In this document: one piece after another, positions 1 through 9,000 of the stretch
Layout: each line of letters opens with the position of its first letter
How positions within the stretch are numbered: the stretch's first letter is position 1
NCBI RefSeq assembly: GCF_023631325.1
Contig: NZ_JALQDG010000051.1
Coordinates: 1-64,000 of the forward strand
Direction: 5' to 3'
DNA length: 64,000 nucleotides
DNA from: Caballeronia sp. INDeC2
Lineage (GTDB): Bacteria; Pseudomonadota; Gammaproteobacteria; Burkholderiales; Burkholderiaceae
The notes under the pieces: generated by a model
Told to the model about the DNA's origin: nothing
Seen by the model: only the letters and a program-made list of their open reading frames with translations
The model's database searches: none
Position numbers and translations under genes: made by a program

Positions 1-2856
1 GGCTTGCGTTTGCGTGGGCCGGTGGATCGCGCAGCATTGCGCGCGAGCTTCGAGGCGATCGTCGCGCGTCACGAGACGCTGCGCACGCGTTTCGTCGCGG
101 ATGTCAGTGGGCGCGTCGAGCAATGGGTCGATTCGCAGAGCGGGTTGGATTGGCGTGAAGCGACGATTTCGGATGCGGAGGTCGATGCAGCCGCGCGCGC
201 ATTTGCCGCCGAACCGTTCGATCTGCGCGAAGGCCCGCTGCTGCGCATCGCGTTGTTCAGCGCGAGTGAAGACGATCATCTGCTCGCGCTGGCGATGCAT
301 CACATCGTCTCGGATGGCTGGTCGATGCAGGTGCTGCTTGATGAACTGGTATCGCACTATCGCGCTCAGACCTTGGGTGAAGCATCGAAGCTCGCAGCAT
401 TGCCCGTTCAATACGCCGACTATGCCGCGTGGCAACGCGACTGGCTCGACGCGGGCGAGCGCGACCGGCAACTGAGCTACTGGCGCGCCACACTCGGCGA
501 TGAACATCCGGTGCTTGCTCTGCCCACCGATGCACCGCGTCCGGCGCAGGCGGCGTATCACGCGGGACGCTATCGGGTGAGCGTGCCCGCCGCGCTCGCC
601 GAAGCGGTTCGCGTGCGCGCGCAGCAAAGCGCGATGACGCCGTTCATGGTGCTGCTCGCCGCCTTCCACGCGCTGCTTTATCGCTACACGGGACAGCAGA
701 CGGTGCGCGCGGGTGTGCCGGTGGCGAACCGTCATCGCGTGGAAACGGAAGGGCTGATCGGGTTCTTCGTGAACACGCAGGTGCTGCAAAGCCGTATCGA
801 TGCCGCGACAAGCACGGAGACGTTGCTCGCGCAAGTGCGTGAAGCGACCCTGGGCGCGCAGGCGCATCAGGACCTGCCCTTCGATGCGCTGATCGATGCA
901 CTGCGTCCCGAGCGAAGCCTTGCGCACACGCCGCTGTTCCAGGTGATGTTCAATCATCAGCGACGCGACTGGCGCGTGTTGCAGCGTCTGCCGTCGCTGG
1001 AGATCGAGCCGTATGCGCTGCCCGCGCAGATGGCGCAGTTCGAACTGCTGCTCGACACACGCGAGGAGAGCGACGGATCGATGTCGCTTGAATTGAGCTA
1101 TGCGCGGGAGTTGTTCGAAGCAGATACGATCGCGCGCATGGCCGAGCACTATCAGGCGATGCTTCGTGCGGTTGTTCAAGGAACGCAGCCTGTAAGCGCC
1201 GTGCCGCTGCTAGGCGATGCGGAGCGCGACGAGATCGAAGGATGGAGTCGCAACGCGCAACGTTACGAACACGCGGAACCGGTGTTTCGCGGCTTCGAAC
1301 GACACGCGGCGAGCTATCCCGATGACATTGCGCTGGTCTTCGGCGATACGCCGGTGAGCTATGGCGAACTCAATGCCCGCGCAAATGCACTCGCGCATTC
1401 GCTCATTGCACAAGGCGTAAGCGTCGAATCGAAGGTTGGCATCGCGGCTGAACGATCGATCGAACTCGTCGTCGCGCTGTTCGCGATCGCGAAAGCCGGT
1501 GCCGCGTATGTGCCGCTCGATCCTTCCTATCCGGCGGATCGGCTCGAAGCGATGCAGCAGGACGGCGGTATTCAACTCGCGCTGTGTCAGTCCGGAATCA
1601 CCCTGCCTGAAGTCGAAGGCGTGAGACACGTCACGCTCGACGCAAGCCACGAAGACGCACGCAATCCCGGCGTCCGACTGCACGGCGCGAACCTCGCCTA
1701 CGTGATCTTCACCTCAGGCTCGACGGGGCGTCCGAAGGGCGTGGGCAATCGTCACGATGCGCTGTTCAATCGTCTGACGTGGATGCAGCAGGCGTATCCA
1801 TTGCAGCGCGGCGAAACCGTGTTGCAGAAGACGCCGTTCAGTTTCGACGTTTCGGTGTGGGAGTTCTTCTGGCCGCTGATGGTGGGCGCGCGTCTGGCGA
1901 TCGCCGCACCGGGCGCGCATCGCGATCCGTTGCAACTGGCCGACACCATCGTGCGTCACGAGGTCAGCACGCTGCATTTCGTGCCGTCGATGCTGCAGGC
2001 GTTCATCGACAGCGAGCACGCGGCGCGATGCACGCTGCGCCAGATCATATGCAGCGGCGAGGCCTTGCCCGATGAACTGCAACGCAAGGTGTTCGAACGC
2101 TTGCCCAGCGTCGAGTTACACAACCTGTACGGTCCTACCGAAGCGGCGATCGATGTCACCGCATGGCGCTGTCGTGAAGAAGGGAAAGCGGTGCCGATCG
2201 GCGCGCCGATCGCGCACACCCAAACCTGGGTGCTCGATGAGCGCATGGAGCCGGTGCCGCGCGGGGTGGCAGGCGAGTTGTATCTGGGCGGTGCGGGCCT
2301 TGCACGCGGCTATCTTGGCCGACCCGGTTTGACGGCGGAGCGTTTCGTCGCCGATCCGTTCGCGCGTGAGCCAGGTGCGCGTCTGTATCGCACGGGCGAT
2401 CTGGTGCGCTGGCGCGCGGATGGCGTGCTCGATTATCTGGGGCGTCTCGATCATCAGGTAAAGCTGCGCGGATTGCGCATCGAATTGGGCGAGATCGAAG
2501 CGCGGCTTGCGCAACTGGAGCACGTGCGAGAAGCCGTGGTGATAGCACGCGAGGGCAAGTTGATCGCTTACGTGACGAGCGACGCATCATTCGATGTGCA
2601 GCACGCGAAGGCGCAACTCGCGACGACGCTGCCGGACTACATGGTGCCGTGGCGCATCGTGGTGCTGGAAGCTTTACCGCTGAACGCGAACGGCAAGGTG
2701 GACCGCAAGACGCTGCCCGCACCGTCGGCGGAGGTGGATGAAGCGCAATGGGAAGCGCCGCAAGGCGCACTCGAAACGCAACTCGCGGCGATCTGGTCCG
2801 AGCTGCTCGGGGTCGAACGCATCGGCCGGAACGATAACTTCTTCGAGCTGGGCGGC
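1..2856 (+). repeat. Direct repeat copy 1 (C-A-T module duplication)
   Basis: Bases 1-2856 match 3283-6138 at a constant offset of 3282. The encoded proteins are identical over this stretch, and the only base difference I noticed is a silent C/T change at 2803/6085. Homology stops abruptly inside the carrier-domain motif (GGNS versus GGDS). Copy 1 may continue upstream of the window, because copy 2 also has about 230 bases of module start before the matched part. Confidence 0.95.
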
Positions 2857-3042
2857 AATTCGTTGATGGCCGTGCGGCTGAATGCGCGCATCGGTCTCGA
2901 ATTGAACGCGAGCCTCGCGCTTGCCGTGCTGTTCGATGCGGCATCGCTGGGGGCGCTTGCGCAGGCGATCGAAAGCGCGCGCGACCGAAGCCCGGGCGAT
3001 CAGGCGCTGGACGAACTCGACACCTTCCTCGACACCCTTTGA
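1..3042 (+). CDS. Non-ribosomal peptide synthetase, C-A-T module, 5' end outside window
   Basis: This is the end of an NRPS whose start lies upstream of the window; the first possible in-window start codon (TTG at 4) is already inside the condensation domain. Domains in order are C (motif HHIVSDG at 298-318), A (tag YVIFTSGSTGRPKG near 1700, NLYGPTE near 2120) and a carrier domain (LGGNSLM, phosphopantetheine Ser codon at 2860). There is no epimerase or thioesterase. Reading the A-domain pocket by alignment to GrsA gives D V W H I S L I D, one residue from the classic serine code, so L-serine activation is inferred. The stop is 9 bp before the next NRPS gene, so the two are co-transcribed. 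All but the last ~60 codons are duplicated in the next gene. The context (TonB receptor, PvdE-type exporter, Fhu genes) points to a peptide siderophore. Confidence 0.95.
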   Translation, partial: GLRLRGPVDRAALRASFEAIVARHETLRTRFVADVSGRVEQWVDSQSGLDWREATISDAEVDAAARAFAAEPFDLREGPLLRIALFSASEDDHLLALAMHHIVSDGWSMQVLLDELVSHYRAQTLGEASKLAALPVQYADYAAWQRDWLDAGERDRQLSYWRATLGDEHPVLALPTDAPRPAQAAYHAGRYRVSVPAALAEAVRVRAQQSAMTPFMVLLAAFHALLYRYTGQQTVRAGVPVANRHRVETEGLIGFFVNTQVLQSRIDAATSTETLLAQVREATLGAQAHQDLPFDALIDALRPERSLAHTPLFQVMFNHQRRDWRVLQRLPSLEIEPYALPAQMAQFELLLDTREESDGSMSLELSYARELFEADTIARMAEHYQAMLRAVVQGTQPVSAVPLLGDAERDEIEGWSRNAQRYEHAEPVFRGFERHAASYPDDIALVFGDTPVSYGELNARANALAHSLIAQGVSVESKVGIAAERSIELVVALFAIAKAGAAYVPLDPSYPADRLEAMQQDGGIQLALCQSGITLPEVEGVRHVTLDASHEDARNPGVRLHGANLAYVIFTSGSTGRPKGVGNRHDALFNRLTWMQQAYPLQRGETVLQKTPFSFDVSVWEFFWPLMVGARLAIAAPGAHRDPLQLADTIVRHEVSTLHFVPSMLQAFIDSEHAARCTLRQIICSGEALPDELQRKVFERLPSVELHNLYGPTEAAIDVTAWRCREEGKAVPIGAPIAHTQTWVLDERMEPVPRGVAGELYLGGAGLARGYLGRPGLTAERFVADPFAREPGARLYRTGDLVRWRADGVLDYLGRLDHQVKLRGLRIELGEIEARLAQLEHVREAVVIAREGKLIAYVTSDASFDVQHAKAQLATTLPDYMVPWRIVVLEALPLNANGKVDRKTLPAPSAEVDEAQWEAPQGALETQLAAIWSELLGVERIGRNDNFFELGGNSLMAVRLNARIGLELNASLALAVLFDAASLGALAQAIESARDRSPGDQALDELDTFLDTL

Positions 3043-3051
3043 GCACGACTC

Positions 3052-6000
3052 ATGGATAAGGACAAGGCTACGCGCATCGCGCGCCGCTTCATCGAACTCC
3101 CGCAGGACAAGCGCCGGCTCTTCTGGCAAAAGATGGTCGAGGAGGGCGTTACGCCCGCGCAACTACCGATTCTCGCGCGCGAAAGAGCGGCCCCCGACGC
3201 GCTTCCGGTTTCGTTCGCGCAGCAGCGTCAATGGTTCCTGTGGCAGTTGTCGCCCGAGAGCAGCGCGTATCACGTGGCGGGTGGCTTGCGTTTGCGTGGG
3301 CCGGTGGATCGCGCAGCATTGCGCGCGAGCTTCGAGGCGATCGTCGCGCGTCACGAGACGCTGCGCACGCGTTTCGTCGCGGATGTCAGTGGGCGCGTCG
3401 AGCAATGGGTCGATTCGCAGAGCGGGTTGGATTGGCGTGAAGCGACGATTTCGGATGCGGAGGTCGATGCAGCCGCGCGCGCATTTGCCGCCGAACCGTT
3501 CGATCTGCGCGAAGGCCCGCTGCTGCGCATCGCGTTGTTCAGCGCGAGTGAAGACGATCATCTGCTCGCGCTGGCGATGCATCACATCGTCTCGGATGGC
3601 TGGTCGATGCAGGTGCTGCTTGATGAACTGGTATCGCACTATCGCGCTCAGACCTTGGGTGAAGCATCGAAGCTCGCAGCATTGCCCGTTCAATACGCCG
3701 ACTATGCCGCGTGGCAACGCGACTGGCTCGACGCGGGCGAGCGCGACCGGCAACTGAGCTACTGGCGCGCCACACTCGGCGATGAACATCCGGTGCTTGC
3801 TCTGCCCACCGATGCACCGCGTCCGGCGCAGGCGGCGTATCACGCGGGACGCTATCGGGTGAGCGTGCCCGCCGCGCTCGCCGAAGCGGTTCGCGTGCGC
3901 GCGCAGCAAAGCGCGATGACGCCGTTCATGGTGCTGCTCGCCGCCTTCCACGCGCTGCTTTATCGCTACACGGGACAGCAGACGGTGCGCGCGGGTGTGC
4001 CGGTGGCGAACCGTCATCGCGTGGAAACGGAAGGGCTGATCGGGTTCTTCGTGAACACGCAGGTGCTGCAAAGCCGTATCGATGCCGCGACAAGCACGGA
4101 GACGTTGCTCGCGCAAGTGCGTGAAGCGACCCTGGGCGCGCAGGCGCATCAGGACCTGCCCTTCGATGCGCTGATCGATGCACTGCGTCCCGAGCGAAGC
4201 CTTGCGCACACGCCGCTGTTCCAGGTGATGTTCAATCATCAGCGACGCGACTGGCGCGTGTTGCAGCGTCTGCCGTCGCTGGAGATCGAGCCGTATGCGC
4301 TGCCCGCGCAGATGGCGCAGTTCGAACTGCTGCTCGACACACGCGAGGAGAGCGACGGATCGATGTCGCTTGAATTGAGCTATGCGCGGGAGTTGTTCGA
4401 AGCAGATACGATCGCGCGCATGGCCGAGCACTATCAGGCGATGCTTCGTGCGGTTGTTCAAGGAACGCAGCCTGTAAGCGCCGTGCCGCTGCTAGGCGAT
4501 GCGGAGCGCGACGAGATCGAAGGATGGAGTCGCAACGCGCAACGTTACGAACACGCGGAACCGGTGTTTCGCGGCTTCGAACGACACGCGGCGAGCTATC
4601 CCGATGACATTGCGCTGGTCTTCGGCGATACGCCGGTGAGCTATGGCGAACTCAATGCCCGCGCAAATGCACTCGCGCATTCGCTCATTGCACAAGGCGT
4701 AAGCGTCGAATCGAAGGTTGGCATCGCGGCTGAACGATCGATCGAACTCGTCGTCGCGCTGTTCGCGATCGCGAAAGCCGGTGCCGCGTATGTGCCGCTC
4801 GATCCTTCCTATCCGGCGGATCGGCTCGAAGCGATGCAGCAGGACGGCGGTATTCAACTCGCGCTGTGTCAGTCCGGAATCACCCTGCCTGAAGTCGAAG
4901 GCGTGAGACACGTCACGCTCGACGCAAGCCACGAAGACGCACGCAATCCCGGCGTCCGACTGCACGGCGCGAACCTCGCCTACGTGATCTTCACCTCAGG
5001 CTCGACGGGGCGTCCGAAGGGCGTGGGCAATCGTCACGATGCGCTGTTCAATCGTCTGACGTGGATGCAGCAGGCGTATCCATTGCAGCGCGGCGAAACC
5101 GTGTTGCAGAAGACGCCGTTCAGTTTCGACGTTTCGGTGTGGGAGTTCTTCTGGCCGCTGATGGTGGGCGCGCGTCTGGCGATCGCCGCACCGGGCGCGC
5201 ATCGCGATCCGTTGCAACTGGCCGACACCATCGTGCGTCACGAGGTCAGCACGCTGCATTTCGTGCCGTCGATGCTGCAGGCGTTCATCGACAGCGAGCA
5301 CGCGGCGCGATGCACGCTGCGCCAGATCATATGCAGCGGCGAGGCCTTGCCCGATGAACTGCAACGCAAGGTGTTCGAACGCTTGCCCAGCGTCGAGTTA
5401 CACAACCTGTACGGTCCTACCGAAGCGGCGATCGATGTCACCGCATGGCGCTGTCGTGAAGAAGGGAAAGCGGTGCCGATCGGCGCGCCGATCGCGCACA
5501 CCCAAACCTGGGTGCTCGATGAGCGCATGGAGCCGGTGCCGCGCGGGGTGGCAGGCGAGTTGTATCTGGGCGGTGCGGGCCTTGCACGCGGCTATCTTGG
5601 CCGACCCGGTTTGACGGCGGAGCGTTTCGTCGCCGATCCGTTCGCGCGTGAGCCAGGTGCGCGTCTGTATCGCACGGGCGATCTGGTGCGCTGGCGCGCG
5701 GATGGCGTGCTCGATTATCTGGGGCGTCTCGATCATCAGGTAAAGCTGCGCGGATTGCGCATCGAATTGGGCGAGATCGAAGCGCGGCTTGCGCAACTGG
5801 AGCACGTGCGAGAAGCCGTGGTGATAGCACGCGAGGGCAAGTTGATCGCTTACGTGACGAGCGACGCATCATTCGATGTGCAGCACGCGAAGGCGCAACT
5901 CGCGACGACGCTGCCGGACTACATGGTGCCGTGGCGCATCGTGGTGCTGGAAGCTTTACCGCTGAACGCGAACGGCAAGGTGGACCGCAAGACGCTGCCC

Positions 6001-9000
6001 GCACCGTCGGCGGAGGTGGATGAAGCGCAATGGGAAGCGCCGCAAGGCGCACTCGAAACGCAACTCGCGGCGATCTGGTCCGAGTTGCTCGGGGTCGAAC
6101 GCATCGGCCGGAACGATAACTTCTTCGAGCTGGGCGGCGATTCGATTCTCGGTTTGCAGATCGTGGCGCGCGCGCGTCAGGCTGGATGGATGCTGAGCGC
6201 GCGTCAGGTCTTCGAGCATCAGACGGTCGCGCAACTAGCCGCCGTCGCGAGCGAATTACCGCAGGAACAAACACAGCAAACCGACGACACCGACGGGCCG
6301 TTCGCGCTCCTGCCGATCCAGTCGTGGTTCTTCGATCAGTCGATGCCTTCGCGACAGCACTGGAACCAGTCGGTGTTGCTGGAACGCGCGGCGAAGCCCG
6401 ATCTCGCGCATCTCGAGGCGGCGCTTCGAGCGCTCGTCGTGCATCACGACAGCCTTCGGCTGCGCTTCGAGCACACGCGCGCGGGTACTTGGCTTCAGCG
6501 CCATACTGAGTCCGAATCCGTGTCGATACTCTGCATCGCCGATGCGGTCCGCAAGCGTGATATCGAACGCCTGTGCGACGAGGCGCAACGAAGCCTCGAC
6601 CTCGAAGAGGGCCCGCTGATTCGCGCTGTCGTCATGTCGATCGATGACGGCACGTGGCGACTCTTCGTCGTCATCCATCACCTGGCGGTGGATGGCGTCT
6701 CGTGGCGCATCCTGCTCGACGATCTTCAGCTCGCCTGCGCCCAGTTGGCAGCCGGCCGGGCGATCGCGTTGCCGCCGCGCACCACTTCATACCGCGCGTT
6801 CGCGCGCACTGTGCAAGCGGCCGCGCGCTGGCCGTCATTCGCTGCACAGCTCGACTACTGGCGCGATGTGACAGGCGTTCCCGCAACGCTGCCGCGCGCA
6901 GGGAACGATGCGCCCGCGTCCGTGCGCGCAACCGCAACGCTGGACCGCGACATGACCCGCCGCCTGCAGCAGGACGCGCACGCCGCCTACCGCACGCAGA
7001 TCAACGACCTGCTGCTCGCGGCGACGGCGCGCGTGCTGTGCCGCTTCGCCGCCGTCGATGCGCTGCGCATCGACCTCGAAGGCCACGGACGCCAGGCGCA
7101 TCTTGGCGATGCCGACCTGAGCCGCACCGTCGGCTGGTTCACGTCGCTCTATCCGGTCGTGTTGCGCACCGCCGCCGATCCGGCATCCACGATCAAGCGC
7201 GTGAAGGAAACCTTGCGCGCCGTGCCCGACGCGGGCCTAGGCTTCGGCATGTTGAAGTATCTCGGCGATGACGCTCAACGGGCAGCACTCGGCGATGCGG
7301 GCAATAGCGACGTCGTCTTCAACTATCTGGGTCAGTTCGGCGGTGCACTCAGCGCTGAATCGCAATGGCGCCGCGCGTGCGAACAGACGGGCGCGTCGCA
7401 GAGCGAGCAGGCCGTGCCTGCTCACGCGCTCGAAATCCTCGCGCAGGTGATGGACGGGGAGCTGTCGATGACCTTGCTGCATCGCGAGGGCAATCGTTAC
7501 GATGCGGCGACGCTCGAACGCCTCGCGCGCGACTTCGAAACCGAGTTGCACGCGTTGATCGCGCATTGCACCAGCGGCGCGCGCGGCATCACGTCTTCCG
7601 ACGTGCCGCTCGCCGCGCTCGATCAGGCCACGCTCGATGCATTGCCGCTCGATCCGGCGAACATCGCCGATGTCTATCCGCTCGCGCCGATGCAGACGGG
7701 CATCGTATTCCACAGCCTCCTCGGCGCGCAGGCGCACGCGTATGTAAATCAGTTGCGCGTCGATATCGACGGCCTCGTTTGCGCGCGCTTCCTCGCCGCG
7801 TGGGAGACGGTCGTCGCGCGCCACGACGCGCTGCGCACGGGCTTCATCCAGCTCGATGACGCGCCGCGCCAATGGGTCGCGCGCGCTGCGAGCCTGCCCG
7901 TCATCGAAGAAGACTGGCGCGGTCGCGAAGCGCTGGAGGCCGCACTCGATGCGCTGGCACATGCGCAACTCGCTCAGGGCTTCGATATCGTGCGGCCGCC
8001 GCTCATGCGCATCGCACTGGTGCGCACGGGCGAGCGCCGGCATCACCTGGTGTGGACGTTTCATCATGCGCTGCTCGACGGCTGGAGCATGGCGCAGGTG
8101 CTCGCCGACGTGCTGCGCCTCTACGAAGGCGCAAGCGTCGATGCGAAGCCGCGCCGGTATCGCGACTTCATTGCGTGGCTGCAAGCGCGGGATGCGGCGC
8201 GAGCGGAAGCGGACGGCTGGTGGCATACGCTGCTTGCGCCGCTCGAAGGACCGACGCATCTGGCCGCGTCGCTGCCGCGTCCGCCGGCGAGTGCCGATGC
8301 GTCCTTCGGCGATCTGCCGTTGACGCTCGACGCCGCACGTACCGCGCGTCTCACGCGCTTCGCGATGCGTCAGCGCGTAACGCTGAACACGCTCGTGCAG
8401 GCCGCATGGCTCATGCTGTTGCAGCGCTATACCGGCGCGCGCACCGTGAGCTTCGGCGCGACCGTGGCGGGTCGGCCCGAAGCGCTCGAAGGCGTCGAAA
8501 AGATGGTCGGGCTTTTCATCAACACGGTTCCCGTGGTCGCATCGCCGGAGCCGAACGTGAGCGTCGCGCAGTGGCTCGACGCGATTCAGCGCCAGAGTCT
8601 CGCATCGCGCGAGCACGAACATGTCGCGTTGTACGAGATCCAGCGTCTCGCGCGGCTGGAGGGCGGCCAGGCGCTGTTCGACACCATCCTGGTGTTCGAG
8701 AACTATCCGCTCGACGACGCCTTGCGTGGCGCAGCGCACGGCGGCCTCGCGTTCTCGGGAATCCGCGCGCGCGAGCAGACGAGCTATCCGCTCACGGTAT
8801 CCATCACGCAGCGTGCCGGCACGTCCGATGCCGGATTGCGCATCGACTTTTCCTTCGCGCACGATGCATTCGATGAAGCGAGCATCGCCGGTATCGCGCG
8901 GCATCTGTCGAATCTGCTCGACGCACTCGCGTTCGACCCGTCGCGCGCGCTCGCCGATGTTCCGATGCTCCATGCAAGCGAACTCACGCAATTGCAGCGC

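Noticed and set aside
4..60. TTG at position 4 as start of the first NRPS
   Set aside because: The duplicate copy shows about 77 more upstream codons of the same condensation domain, so the gene begins outside the window.
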